Shown piece by piece: positions 1 through 7,689 of a DNA stretch of 15,016 bases. The notes below the pieces were generated by a model. The model was not told the DNA's origin. It did no database searches and saw only the letters and a list, made by a program, of their open reading frames with translations. Position numbers and translations under genes: made by a program. Location: positions 1 through 15,016 of the forward strand of contig JANQFH010000053.1 in the NCBI GenBank assembly GCA_028277945.1, in the 5' to 3' direction. Source of the stretch: Oligoflexia bacterium. GTDB taxonomy: Bacteria > Bdellovibrionota_G > JANQFH01. How positions within the stretch are numbered: position 1 is the stretch's first letter; each line of letters opens with the position of its first letter.

Positions 1-198
1 CAGTTTTATTTTCGCACGACCGATGTAACGGGTCAGTGTCAGTTGGCTGAGGGAGTGGAGATGGTGATGCCGGGAGACAACAGCAATTTGTCGGTTGAGT
101 TGATAACCCCTATCGCCATGGAAAAAGAACTGCGCTTCGCTATCCGTGAAGGCGGTAAAACCGTCGGCGCTGGGGTCGTTAGCGAAATCGTGGAGTGA
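1..198 (+). CDS. tuf: Elongation factor Tu, C-terminal end (copy 1, cut by window edge)
   Basis: Reading frame 1 gives the last 65 residues of EF-Tu, starting [11 protein letters not shown] and ending [11 protein letters not shown] before TGA at 196-198. This is the C-terminal beta-barrel (domain III), which with domain II binds the acceptor and T arms of aminoacyl-tRNA. The conserved segment [14 protein letters not shown] is intact. EF-Tu is the GTPase that delivers aminoacyl-tRNA to the ribosomal A site. The gene starts outside the window. tRNA-Trp follows 25 nt later with no visible terminator, so co-transcription is likely. A second tuf begins at 14932, so this genome carries at least two copies. 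Compared with the EF-Tu consensus I remember, the loop after DVTG reads QCQLAEG rather than a more common VVTLPEG-like sequence, a minor variation. Confidence 0.97.
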   Translation, partial: QFYFRTTDVTGQCQLAEGVEMVMPGDNSNLSVELITPIAMEKELRFAIREGGKTVGAGVVSEIVE

Positions 199-212
199 GA
201 AACCTCTAGCCC

Positions 213-228
213 GGCAGGCCTTTAGGCC
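213..228 (+). repeat. tRNA-Trp 5' leader that mimics the acceptor stem
   Basis: The leader octamer GGCAGGCC (213-220) is an exact reverse complement of GGCCTGCC (292-299), which covers most of the 3' acceptor strand, the discriminator base and the CC of the encoded CCA. The same leader forms the inverted repeat GGCC-TTTA-GGCC (217-228) with the 5' acceptor strand. The precursor can therefore fold in two ways that compete with the mature acceptor stem (224-230 with 290-296). The complementarity is visible in the sequence; any effect on RNase P cleavage or on secE expression is inference. Confidence 0.5.
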
Positions 229-300
229 AGTAGCTCTAATTGGTAGAGCACCGGACTCCAAATCCGGGGGTTGGGGGTTCGAATCCCTCCTGGCCTGCCA
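224..300 (+). tRNA. trnW: tRNA-Trp (anticodon CCA), 3' CCA encoded
   Basis: The cloverleaf folds fully. The acceptor stem is AGGCCAG (224-230) with CTGGCCT (290-296), seven Watson-Crick pairs. The D stem is GCTC/GAGC (233-236, 246-249). The anticodon stem is CCGGA/TCCGG (251-255, 263-267) with loop CTCCAAA and anticodon CCA at 258-260, reading UGG for tryptophan. The T stem is GGGGG/CCCTC (273-277, 285-289) with one G-U pair, and the T loop is TTCGAAT. A1-U72 and discriminator G73 (position 297) are the identity elements expected for bacterial tRNA-Trp. CCA is encoded at 298-300. The gene lies between tuf and secE, a placement known from several bacterial groups. Only 12 nt separate the CCA from the preferred secE start. 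Confidence 0.98.
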
Positions 301-312
301 ACAGGGATGAGT

Positions 313-693
313 ATGGATTCTGAGAACAAAAAAATTGTACGCGTCTCTTTTGCGATATTCTGCCTACTGGTTGGTTACGTTTTGGAGCGTAGCTTTGCCT
401 ATATTGCTAATACGGCAGGTTTTCGCAATATTGAGTTGCTGAATATCTTTCCCATGTCCGTTGTGCTTGCTGTGGTTGTGGCTGTAGCAGTCTATATCTG
501 GCTTTTAACCCACAAACGTTTTTTTGGATTTAATACTGAGGTGGTCGCCGAGCTAAAAAAAGTCGTTTGGCCAGGAAAGAACGAGACGGTTATGTCGACT
601 TTGATGGTGCTTGTTTTAGTTCTGATAACGGCGACCCTGTTGTGGGTGTTTGATTTGTTTTGGTCTTTTCTCCTGAAACAGATCATTGTGTAA
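313..693 (+). CDS. secE: Preprotein translocase subunit SecE (three-segment type)
   Basis: SecE clamps and stabilises the SecY channel in the inner membrane for Sec-dependent export. From ATG 313 the protein has 126 residues. I read three hydrophobic segments, roughly residues 9-31, 46-64 and 95-122. The conserved SecE cytoplasmic helix sits before the last one, with EVVAELKKVVWPGKNETVMS containing the W-P signature. The length matches E. coli SecE (about 127) rather than the roughly 60-residue single-segment form common in other phyla. Start choice: AGGG at 303-306 is spaced 6 nt from ATG 313 but directly abuts ATG 307, so 313 is favoured; 307 would add Met-Ser. The frame stays open upstream to 271, but that lies inside tRNA-Trp. 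nusG follows after 9 nt, the classic secE-nusG pair. Confidence 0.95.
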   Translation: MDSENKKIVRVSFAIFCLLVGYVLERSFAYIANTAGFRNIELLNIFPMSVVLAVVVAVAVYIWLLTHKRFFGFNTEVVAELKKVVWPGKNETVMSTLMVLVLVLITATLLWVFDLFWSFLLKQIIV

Positions 694-702
694 GGTTGTG
701 AG

Positions 703-1341
703 ATGAACCTTGGTAATGAAAATGAAGAGAGAGGGCTGTCCGAAGTAGCAGAGGAGGCGCAACCCACGGAAGCGAGTGAGACCGAAGAGGTTAGCCACGA
801 GGAAAGGTGTCCTGATGGTAAGTGGTACGTGGTCCACACTTACTCTGGCTACGAAAAACAGGCTAAGACGTCACTAGAGGAGCGCATCAAAGCAAAGCAT
901 ATGGAACAGGATTTTGGCGATATTCTCATTCCATCTGAAAGCGTTGTCGAGATGGTTCAAGGCAAGAAGCGTACTACGCAAAAGCGCTTTTTCCCAGGGT
1001 ACCTTCTTGTAAAAATGAACCTCAATGATCACAGCTGGCATCTCGTGAAGAATACGCCAAGGATTACCGGTTTTGTCGGTGGTAAGAGCAAACCGCCTAG
1101 TATTCCGGAGAGAGAAGTTGGTCGACTGACGCGGCAGATAGCCGATGGAACGCTACGGCCAAAACACAAAGTGAGCTTTGAGAAAGGCGAGAGTGTGCGG
1201 GTTATTGAAGGGCCATTTATCAACTTTAACGGCATTGTTGACGAGGTTAGACCAGAGAAGGGGAAGCTGCGTGTTTTGGTCAGTATTTTTGGTAGATCGA
1301 CGCCCGTTGAACTGGACTTTGCTCAGGTGGAAAAAAACTAA
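703..1341 (+). CDS. nusG: Transcription termination/antitermination factor NusG, with acidic N-terminal tail
   Basis: NusG binds the RNA polymerase clamp through its NGN domain, and ribosomal S10 or Rho through its KOW domain. It thus links transcription to translation and aids Rho termination. The 212-residue protein shows the NGN domain from about residue 40 (KWYVVHTYSGYEKQAK, then FFPGYLLVKM). The C-terminal KOW domain starts around residue 150 (FEKGESVRVIEGPF, FNGIVDEV), and the protein ends in VELDFAQVEKN. Typical NusG is about 180 residues; the excess is an N-terminal tail of about 39 residues with 12 glutamates and few basic residues. No in-frame ATG, GTG or TTG lies between 703 and the NGN domain, so the tail is probably translated. 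AAGG at 692-695 overlaps the secE stop codon and is spaced 7 nt from the ATG, suggesting translational coupling. Confidence 0.97.
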   Translation: MNLGNENEERGLSEVAEEAQPTEASETEEVSHEERCPDGKWYVVHTYSGYEKQAKTSLEERIKAKHMEQDFGDILIPSESVVEMVQGKKRTTQKRFFPGYLLVKMNLNDHSWHLVKNTPRITGFVGGKSKPPSIPEREVGRLTRQIADGTLRPKHKVSFEKGESVRVIEGPFINFNGIVDEVRPEKGKLRVLVSIFGRSTPVELDFAQVEKN

Positions 1342-1361
1342 CGTCCTAGAGTGTTAAGGCT

Positions 1362-1790
1362 ATGGCAAAGAAAGAAATTGCTAAGATTAGGTTACACGTT
1401 ACCGCGGGCCAGGCAAATCCGTCACCACCGGTAGGGCCAGCATTGGGCCAGCACGGTGTCAATATCATGGAATTTTGCAAGGCCTTTAATGACAAAACCA
1501 AAAAAGATGCCGGTTCTGGATTAACGATTCCAGTGATTATCACCGTCTATCAAGACCGTTCTTTTTCGTTTATTACTAAAACGCCTCCGGCATCCGTACT
1601 TTTGAAAAAGGCTGCTGGCATTATAAAGGGTTCAGGTGAGCCGAATAAAGAGAAGGTCGGCAAAGTTACCAAGAAGCAGGTTGAAGAGATTGCCCAGACA
1701 AAATTGGTGGATCTTAACGCTGTAGATCTAGAAGGCGCCACGAAGATTATCGCGGGCACAGCCAGAAGTATGGGGATCGAAGTTGCTTAG
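1362..1790 (+). CDS. rplK: 50S ribosomal protein L11
   Basis: L11 binds 23S rRNA at the GTPase-associated centre, at the base of the stalk. It takes part in factor-dependent GTP hydrolysis and, in many bacteria, in stringent-response signalling by RelA. The 142-residue length is normal. The proline-rich N-terminal signature [19 protein letters not shown] is intact, as is the linker [17 protein letters not shown], followed by the rRNA-binding C-terminal domain ending [10 protein letters not shown]. The proline-rich loop is where thiostrepton-type resistance changes occur; I see none. Only 20 nt separate it from nusG. The SD is weak: AAGG at 1356-1359 is just 2 nt from ATG, with AGAG at 1348-1351 as an alternative 10 nt away. 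Confidence 0.98.
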   Translation: MAKKEIAKIRLHVTAGQANPSPPVGPALGQHGVNIMEFCKAFNDKTKKDAGSGLTIPVIITVYQDRSFSFITKTPPASVLLKKAAGIIKGSGEPNKEKVGKVTKKQVEEIAQTKLVDLNAVDLEGATKIIAGTARSMGIEVA

Positions 1791-1802
1791 TGTGAGATGA
1801 CT

Positions 1803-2510
1803 ATGGCTTTCCGAGGAAAAACATATAGGGCAGCGGCTGAGAAAAGGGATGCTGATAAGCACTACCCTGTGGCCGATGTCTTTGAACTGGTTAAGGCCAC
1901 CAAGCGTGCCAAGTTTGATGAGATGGTTGATGTTGCCGTAAAGCTGGGAGTCGATCCTAAACACTCGGACCAAATGGTTCGTGGTGCGGTCAGCTTGCCC
2001 AATGGAACTGGGAAGACCGTTAGAGTTGTAGTTTTTGCAAAAGGCGAGAAGGAAGTAGAAGCAACTAAAGCGGGCGCAGACCACGTTGGTGGTGAAGAGC
2101 TCGTGGGAAAGATTGAGAAAGATGGTTGGCTGGAATTTGACGTGGTGATCGCGACTCCGGACATGATGCGGGTTGTGAGTAAAGTTGGTAAAATCCTTGG
2201 TCCCCGCGGATTAATGCCAAATCCCAAAACAGGCACCGTTACATTTGAAGTAGGGCAGGCGGTTAAGGAGGCAAAGGCAGGACGTATAGAGTACCGTGTC
2301 GAAAAGGCCGGAATTGTCCACGCTCTGATTGGTAGATCTTCGTTTGCGGCAGCGAAGTTGCAAGAGAACTTCTTGGTCCTCATGACGGCACTCTCTAAGG
2401 CCAAGCCCTCAAGCTCTAAGGGTAACTACTTCAGAAGTATCTCTGTCTCAACGACTATGGGACCTGCGGTCAAAGTCGATCCAGCAGACGTTGGGAAACT
2501 GCTGGGTTAA
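1803..2510 (+). CDS. rplA: 50S ribosomal protein L1
   Basis: L1 forms the mobile L1 stalk that helps release deacylated tRNA from the E site. In many bacteria it also represses its own rplK-rplA message. The protein has 235 residues from ATG 1803, against about 234 in E. coli. It begins [14 protein letters not shown] and carries the L1 signature [20 protein letters not shown], with a C-terminal segment [17 protein letters not shown]. Start choice: GAG at 1794-1796 is spaced 6 nt from ATG 1803 but touches the alternative ATG 1797, which would add Met-Thr. The Met-Ala start at 1803 also matches the family. The gap to rplK is 12 nt. No mRNA copy of the L1-binding rRNA element is recognisable in the short gap before rplK, so classical autoregulation is not supported by the intergenic sequence. 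Confidence 0.97.
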   Translation: MAFRGKTYRAAAEKRDADKHYPVADVFELVKATKRAKFDEMVDVAVKLGVDPKHSDQMVRGAVSLPNGTGKTVRVVVFAKGEKEVEATKAGADHVGGEELVGKIEKDGWLEFDVVIATPDMMRVVSKVGKILGPRGLMPNPKTGTVTFEVGQAVKEAKAGRIEYRVEKAGIVHALIGRSSFAAAKLQENFLVLMTALSKAKPSSSKGNYFRSISVSTTMGPAVKVDPADVGKLLG

Positions 2511-2528
2511 TGGGTGTGAGTGAGAATT

Positions 2529-3071
2529 GTGAATAGAGAGCAGAAAAAAGCAACAGTTGAGCGTATGCACGGACAGTTTGCTAAAGCGATAGCAGCAGTC
2601 GTAGCAGATTTTCAAAATATGGATGTAGAGAGCTTAACAAAGCTGCGACGAGGTTTCCGCGCTTCGTCTTTAGACTATTTTGTCGCCAAAAATACGTTGA
2701 TGCGTCTGGCGATTGAAAAGACCGATTTCGAACCGTTAAAGGAGAAATTGCAAGGCGTAAACTCCATCGGTCTCGCTTATGAAGATCCGATTGCGCTTGC
2801 AAAAACGATAAACGACTATTGCAAGACTGATGAGAATCTTCAGGTCAAATTTGGCTATCTTGCCAAAGGCAATCAATTTTTGACAGCGGCCGAAATAAAG
2901 ACTCTTGCCAACATACCCTCACGGGAAGTTCTTTTAGCACGGCTTGCATACGTATTGAAATCCCAGCATGGCAAATTGGCAATGGTCTTGATGGCGGTAA
3001 TTACGAAATTTGTCCGTACTCTTGCGGCTGTGCAGCAGGAAAAAGGGACCAACAAAACCAAGGAAGAATAA
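2529..3071 (+). CDS. rplJ: 50S ribosomal protein L10 (GTG start)
   Basis: L10 anchors the L7/L12 dimers to 23S rRNA at the stalk base. I place the start at GTG 2529, giving 180 residues that begin MNREQKKATVERMHGQFAKA, which lines up with the usual L10 N-terminus. GTG 2520 would add three residues with no family support. The N-terminal domain shows VVADFQNMDVESLTKLR and YFVAKNTLMRLAIEKTDF. The C-terminal helix from about residue 135 (LLARLAYVLKSQHGKLAMVL onward) is where L7/L12 dimers dock. SD-like GAG triplets lie 4 and 8 nt upstream of GTG 2529. Only 18 nt separate it from rplA, too little for the L10 leader RNA that controls this gene in many bacteria. Confidence 0.96.
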   Translation: MNREQKKATVERMHGQFAKAIAAVVADFQNMDVESLTKLRRGFRASSLDYFVAKNTLMRLAIEKTDFEPLKEKLQGVNSIGLAYEDPIALAKTINDYCKTDENLQVKFGYLAKGNQFLTAAEIKTLANIPSREVLLARLAYVLKSQHGKLAMVLMAVITKFVRTLAAVQQEKGTNKTKEE

Positions 3072-3095
3072 AATTTAGAGTGACGGAGGAAATTT
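3071..3095 (+). promoter_or_regulatory. rplL ribosome binding site in a potential hairpin loop
   Basis: GGAGG at 3085-3089, spaced 9 nt from the rplL ATG, is the best-matched and best-spaced SD among these ribosomal genes. It is bracketed by two AAATTT hexamers (3071-3076 and 3090-3095) that can pair in a six-pair A-U stem, with the SD in the 13-nt loop. The stem is weak and may be chance. L7/L12 is the only multi-copy protein of the ribosome, so strong initiation here is expected. Confidence 0.5.
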
Positions 3096-3098
3096 ACC

Positions 3099-3494
3099 AT
3101 GGCGACAACAATGACGAAAGATGACTTTATTAAGTACATCGATAAGCTGACAGTGATCGAGCTTAAAGAATTAGTCGATGCCCTTGAGGATCACTTTGGC
3201 GTGACAGCCCAAGCAGCAGCGCCTGTTGCTATCGCCGCGCCTGGGGGTGACACGGCAGCAGCCGCGGCATCCACAGAGGAAAAAACGGAGTTTAATGTAG
3301 TCCTCTCTAGTGCCGGTGAAAAGAAGATACAGGTGATCAAAGTAGTGCGGGCGGTCACCGGCCTTGGCTTGAAAGAGGCTAAAGATCTTGTCGAAGGCGC
3401 GCCTAAGCCAGTCAAGGAAGGTGTTAATAAGGAAGAAGCCGACAAAATCAAGAAGGATCTTGAAGAAGTAGGCGCCGCAGTCGAGATTAAGTAA
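3099..3494 (+). CDS. rplL: 50S ribosomal protein L7/L12
   Basis: L7/L12 is the multi-copy stalk protein that recruits EF-G, EF-Tu, IF2 and release factors and stimulates their GTPases. The protein has 131 residues. An N-terminal dimerisation domain (residues 1-36, [19 protein letters not shown]) is followed by an Ala/Pro-rich hinge (about 37-60, with runs [14 protein letters not shown] and TAAAAAS). The C-terminal factor-binding domain (about 65-131) carries [20 protein letters not shown] and ends VGAAVEIK. It is slightly longer than E. coli L7/L12 (about 121), mainly in the hinge and N-terminus. ATG 3099 is supported by GGAGG 9 nt upstream; Met5 at 3111 is a less likely start. rpoB follows after 33 nt. 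Confidence 0.98.
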   Translation: MATTMTKDDFIKYIDKLTVIELKELVDALEDHFGVTAQAAAPVAIAAPGGDTAAAAASTEEKTEFNVVLSSAGEKKIQVIKVVRAVTGLGLKEAKDLVEGAPKPVKEGVNKEEADKIKKDLEEVGAAVEIK

Positions 3495-3512
3495 GCCCAA
3501 TCATTTTTTAAC

Positions 3513-3525
3513 AGGAGTGAACTCC
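3513..3525 (+). promoter_or_regulatory. rpoB ribosome binding site within a small inverted repeat
   Basis: AGGAG at 3513-3517 is the rpoB SD, 10 nt from the ATG at 3528. GGAG (3514-3517) and CTCC (3522-3525) are perfect complements around a TGAA loop, so the SD can be folded into a four-pair hairpin in the mRNA. The complementarity is plain; a regulatory role is inferred. Confidence 0.45.
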
Positions 3526-3527
3526 AG

Positions 3528-6500
3528 ATGAACCCATTGTTGGCCTCCAACCTGAGACATCGAAAAACTTACGCGCGGATAAAACCTGTTGTTGATATTC
3601 CAAACTTGATTGACATTCAAAAGAGGTCGTACGCCAATTTTCTTCAGGCTGATGTGACTCCAGATGAGAGGAGGCTTATAGGCCTGCAGGAAGTCTTTCA
3701 ATCCGTTTTTCCGATAAAGGATTTTAACGAAACGGCTTCATTGGAATTCGTAAAGTACGCTCTAGATGAACCAAAATACACGGTCGAGGAGTGTGTGCAA
3801 AAGGGTATGACCTACTCGGCACCACTGCGGGTCGTAGTACGATTGGTTATCTGGGATTCTGACGAAGAGGCAGGCCTGCAGACTATTCGTGATGTTAAGG
3901 AGCAAGAAGTCTATTTTGGTGAGATTCCGTTGATGACAGAAAATGGCACCTTCGTCATCAATGGCACAGAGCGGGTTGTCGTTAGTCAGCTACATCGCTC
4001 TCCCGGCGCTTTTTTCGATAAAGACAAAACCAAATCCGCCACTCGGGGTAAGGCCGTCTACTCGGCTCGGATCATCCCCTACCGTGGTTCTTGGCTTGAT
4101 TTTGAATACGATCATAAAAACCTCGCCTACGTCCGTATTGATAGAAAGCGCAAGATTCTCGTTTCTGTGCTGCTGAAGGCTCTGGGTTATAGTGAGGAAG
4201 AGATTCTCAACTATTTTTACCGCTCGGAAACAATCTATACCCTTCCAGGCGGTAAGTATGAAAAGCAGATGGTATACGACTTACTGCCAGGGCAAGTGGT
4301 CTATGAAGACGTCAAGGATCCAAAGACAGGTGAATTGATCATAAAGAAGGGCAGAAAGTTTACGAAATTTTCATTGCGAAAATTACAACAGACCGGGCTC
4401 GAAAGAGTAAAGACAGTGCCAGAAGAGCTGGTAGGTCGTGTAATTGCGAAGGAAGTACGAGATCCCAATAGTGGCGAAGTTATCCTGCGTACAAATGAGA
4501 TGCTATCGGAAGAGAGGTTGGCGCAAATAGTCAAGGCCGGCGTCGAGAAGTTTGATCTAATCTATATAGACAATATTAATGTTGGCGCAGATATCCGTGA
4601 CACGCTTTTGGCAGACAAGGTCAGCAGTCAAAAAGATGCTATCCTCGAGATCTACTCGAAATTGAGGCCGGGAGAACCGCCGACCGAGGAGATGGCTACT
4701 GCCTTCTTTGAAAATCTGTTTTTCAACCCTGAACGTTACGATCTTTCTGCCGTAGGCCGTCTGAAACTCAATCATAAATTTGGCTTTTCAACTGCTCTGG
4801 ACAAAAGAACACTAACCCCGGATGACATTATTGCAGTTGTCAAATATCTCATCGATTTGAAATACGGCCAGGGCGAAGTAGACGACATTGACCATCTTGG
4901 TAACCGCAGAGTAAGGCCGGTAGGCGAGTTGGTAGAGGCTCAATACCGCGTTGGATTGGTTCGTATGGAGAGGGCCATCCGTGAACGGATGAGCCTTCAG
5001 GAAGTAGATACGCTCATGCCCCATGAGCTCATCAATTCGAAACCAGTGAGTGCAGTGATTAATGAGTTCTTTGGCAGTAGCCAACTCTCTCAGTTTATGG
5101 ATCAGATCAACCCTCTGTCCGAAGTGACTCACAAGCGGAGGTTGAGTGCGCTAGGCCCAGGTGGCTTGACTCGTGAGCGAGCGGGTTTTGAGGTGCGAGA
5201 TGTGCACACGACGCACTATGGACGAATCTGCCCTATTGAGACGCCAGAAGGACCGAATATTGGTTTGATTGTCTCTTTGAGCACCTATGCGCGTGTAAAC
5301 GACTATGGTTTTATTGAAACACCTTATCGTGCAGTTCGGGATGGCAAAATTAATGATGAGGTGAAATTCTATTCTTCGCTGGAAGAGGACAGCCATGTGA
5401 TTGCACAGGCAAATGCGATGGTTGATAAAAAAGGTAGATTAACCGGCGAGTATGTTTCCGCAAGGCTGAACGGTGAATTTGTTATGGCAAAACCAGAGGA
5501 AGTAACCCTCATGGATGTTTCCCCGAATCAGCTTGTCAGTGTGGCAGCTTCATTGATTCCTTTTCTGGAGAATGATGACGCCAACCGCGCCTTAATGGGA
5601 TCAAATATGCAACGTCAAGCGGTTCCGCTGATTAGAACGGAAGCCCCGTTGATCGGTACGGGCATGGAGGCGAAGGTGGCGCGTGATTCAGGAGTCACCG
5701 TAGTCGCAAGAAATGATGGCACGGTCGAGAGTGTGGATGCCACGCGTGTTGTCGTGAAGGTAGAGAGCAAGAGTAAGGAGGGCGTCGGGTCGGAAGTCGA
5801 TATTTACAACCTTATTAAGTATCAACGGTCGAATCAGACAACCTGTATCAACCAGAAGCCGATCGTAAAAAAGGGCGATAGAATTTCTAGAGGCGATGTC
5901 ATTGCTGATGGACCAGCCACGGAAAGTAGTGAGTTGGCTTTAGGGCGAAACGTGGTCGTGGCTTTCATGTCCTGGGGTGGTTACAATTACGAGGACTCCA
6001 TCCTTGTTAGTGAACGTTTGGTTAAGGACGATGTATTTACGTCGGTTCACATAGAAGAGTTTGAAACGGTCGCTCGCGACACAAAATTGGGAAAAGAAGA
6101 GATTACTCGGGATATTCCCAATGTTGGTGATGAAGCCCTCAACCACCTGGATGAGAGCGGCATTATACGAATTGGCGCGGAAGTACAACCAGGCGATATC
6201 TTGGTCGGCAAGGTGACACCCAAAGGGGAGACTCAGTTGTCACCAGAAGAGAAGCTGCTACGAGCCATTTTTGGCGACAAGGCAGGGGATGTGAAAGATA
6301 CCTCACTGCGGGTTCCGCCTGGTGTTATGGGAACCGTAATTGGGGCGCGTGTGTTTAGTCGTGAAGGTGTGGAGAAAGATGCGCGTGCAAGAGAGATTGA
6401 AGACTATGAGATCACTCGATTGCTCAAGGATCAGGAGGATGAAATCAAGATTATCGAGGACAATGCCTACTTAAAGGTACAAGAGCTCTTGCTGCGCCGA

Positions 6501-7676
6501 ACGGCAGCAGCAAAGCTTCTTGGAGATAATGATGAGACGCTCCTGAGTAAAGGACAAAAGATTAATAAAGAGGTTCTGCAGACAATACCAAGAAACCGCT
6601 GGGCAGATATTAGTGTCAGCGATGGCGAAAAGATTGAACAGGAAATACAGAAAAACCTTGAAAGTCTACAAGAACAAAAAGAGCTGGTGAGAATGCTCTT
6701 CCGTGATCGCATAGAGCGCTTGCGCCGAGGAGATGAGCTTTCTCCTGGGGTTATCAAAATGATCAAGGTTTATGTTGCAATCAAACGGAAGATCTCTGTT
6801 GGTGACAAGATGGCTGGACGTCATGGTAACAAGGGCGTGGTTTCCCGGATCTTGACGGTAGAGGATATGCCATACATGGAAGATGGCACCCCGGTTGATA
6901 TTGTCCTGAACCCCTTGGGTGTTCCGTCACGTATGAACGTGGGGCAGATTCTAGAGACTCACCTTGGCTGGTCAGCAAGGGGGATGGCCAATAGGATCCA
7001 ACAGATGGTGGATGAAGCACAAGATGCCAATTCGATTCGCAAGTACCTGTTGAAGATCTATGACTCTGAAAAGATGTCAGGGATGATTGGCAAAATGAAA
7101 GACACCGAGCTGTTGGCTTTTTCCAGAAGACTGGCAGAACAAGGTATCTTTATTGCCACCCCAGTGTTTGATGGCGCTTCTATCAAGGATATCAAGGAGT
7201 CACTGCGCAATGCTGGTTTAGATGAAAGTGGTCAGGTTGTTCTCTATGATGGCAGGACTGGCAAACCTTTTGATAAAAAGGTTACGGTGGGCGTGATGTA
7301 CATGCTTAAACTGCACCATCTCGTTGATGATAAAATTCATGCACGGTCTATAGGGCCATATTCTCTGGTGACGCAACAGCCGTTGGGCGGCAAAGCGCAG
7401 TTCGGCGGCCAACGCTTAGGTGAAATGGAGGTTTGGGCGATTGAGGCTTACGGTGCTGCTTACAGCCTACAAGAGTTTCTTACCGTCAAATCTGACGATA
7501 TTGCCGGTAGAACAAGAATGTATGAGTCGATTGTCAAGGGTGACAACAAGATGGAACCTGGTTTACCTGAGTCATTTAATGTTCTGGTTAAGGAGCTACA
7601 GGCTCTTGGCCTTGAGGTAGTTTTGGATGAGCGAAGAACAGAAGAAACCAATACAGAGAGCTTACCACTTGCATAA
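3528..7676 (+). CDS. rpoB: DNA-directed RNA polymerase subunit beta
   Basis: RpoB forms one pincer of RNA polymerase and part of the active site and RNA exit path. At 1382 residues it is slightly longer than E. coli (1342). Early landmarks are [20 protein letters not shown] and the following [16 protein letters not shown]. The rifampicin region starts at Gly516 ([17 protein letters not shown]); Asp525, His535 and Ser540 match E. coli D516, H526 and S531, but Ile527 replaces the usual Asn518. The active-site lysines K1094 and K1102 lie in [15 protein letters not shown] (E. coli K1065/K1073). Residues about 945-1070 form a charged, helical lineage insert of the proteobacterial SI2 type. The C-terminal clamp segment ends in [17 protein letters not shown] plus a short polar tail. 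rpoC follows 13 nt after the stop. Confidence 0.99.
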   Translation: MNPLLASNLRHRKTYARIKPVVDIPNLIDIQKRSYANFLQADVTPDERRLIGLQEVFQSVFPIKDFNETASLEFVKYALDEPKYTVEECVQKGMTYSAPLRVVVRLVIWDSDEEAGLQTIRDVKEQEVYFGEIPLMTENGTFVINGTERVVVSQLHRSPGAFFDKDKTKSATRGKAVYSARIIPYRGSWLDFEYDHKNLAYVRIDRKRKILVSVLLKALGYSEEEILNYFYRSETIYTLPGGKYEKQMVYDLLPGQVVYEDVKDPKTGELIIKKGRKFTKFSLRKLQQTGLERVKTVPEELVGRVIAKEVRDPNSGEVILRTNEMLSEERLAQIVKAGVEKFDLIYIDNINVGADIRDTLLADKVSSQKDAILEIYSKLRPGEPPTEEMATAFFENLFFNPERYDLSAVGRLKLNHKFGFSTALDKRTLTPDDIIAVVKYLIDLKYGQGEVDDIDHLGNRRVRPVGELVEAQYRVGLVRMERAIRERMSLQEVDTLMPHELINSKPVSAVINEFFGSSQLSQFMDQINPLSEVTHKRRLSALGPGGLTRERAGFEVRDVHTTHYGRICPIETPEGPNIGLIVSLSTYARVNDYGFIETPYRAVRDGKINDEVKFYSSLEEDSHVIAQANAMVDKKGRLTGEYVSARLNGEFVMAKPEEVTLMDVSPNQLVSVAASLIPFLENDDANRALMGSNMQRQAVPLIRTEAPLIGTGMEAKVARDSGVTVVARNDGTVESVDATRVVVKVESKSKEGVGSEVDIYNLIKYQRSNQTTCINQKPIVKKGDRISRGDVIADGPATESSELALGRNVVVAFMSWGGYNYEDSILVSERLVKDDVFTSVHIEEFETVARDTKLGKEEITRDIPNVGDEALNHLDESGIIRIGAEVQPGDILVGKVTPKGETQLSPEEKLLRAIFGDKAGDVKDTSLRVPPGVMGTVIGARVFSREGVEKDARAREIEDYEITRLLKDQEDEIKIIEDNAYLKVQELLLRRTAAAKLLGDNDETLLSKGQKINKEVLQTIPRNRWADISVSDGEKIEQEIQKNLESLQEQKELVRMLFRDRIERLRRGDELSPGVIKMIKVYVAIKRKISVGDKMAGRHGNKGVVSRILTVEDMPYMEDGTPVDIVLNPLGVPSRMNVGQILETHLGWSARGMANRIQQMVDEAQDANSIRKYLLKIYDSEKMSGMIGKMKDTELLAFSRRLAEQGIFIATPVFDGASIKDIKESLRNAGLDESGQVVLYDGRTGKPFDKKVTVGVMYMLKLHHLVDDKIHARSIGPYSLVTQQPLGGKAQFGGQRLGEMEVWAIEAYGAAYSLQEFLTVKSDDIAGRTRMYESIVKGDNKMEPGLPESFNVLVKELQALGLEVVLDERRTEETNTESLPLA

Positions 7677-7678
7677 TT

Positions 7679-7685
7679 AGGAGGG
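7679..7685 (+). promoter_or_regulatory. rpoC ribosome binding site that supports a TTG start
   Basis: AGGAGGG is a near-perfect match to the anti-SD sequence, followed by CCCC and TTG at 7690. It decides the rpoC start: the strong site lies 4-5 nt from TTG, and no in-frame ATG or GTG exists nearby. The site lies just after the rpoB stop codon (7674-7676), which suggests translational coupling. Confidence 0.85.
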
Positions 7686-7689
7686 CCCC

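Noticed and set aside
271-312. Extended secE reading frame starting at a TTG inside tRNA-Trp
   Set aside because: The extra residues are encoded by the T arm and acceptor stem of the tRNA and have no SecE similarity; ATG 313 (or 307) fits the SD and the family.
328-334. A7 run near the secE start as a programmed slippage site
   Set aside because: The frame is open and complete without slippage, and neither shifted product nor downstream stimulator is apparent.
1862-2404. 180-codon minus-strand open frame inside rplA
   Set aside because: Antisense shadow of a highly conserved ribosomal gene; Ser/Thr/Pro-rich composition typical of shadow frames.
2520-2528. Upstream GTG start for rplJ
   Set aside because: It adds Met-Arg-Ile, which do not belong to the L10 N-terminus; GTG 2529 aligns with the family and has suitable SD spacing.
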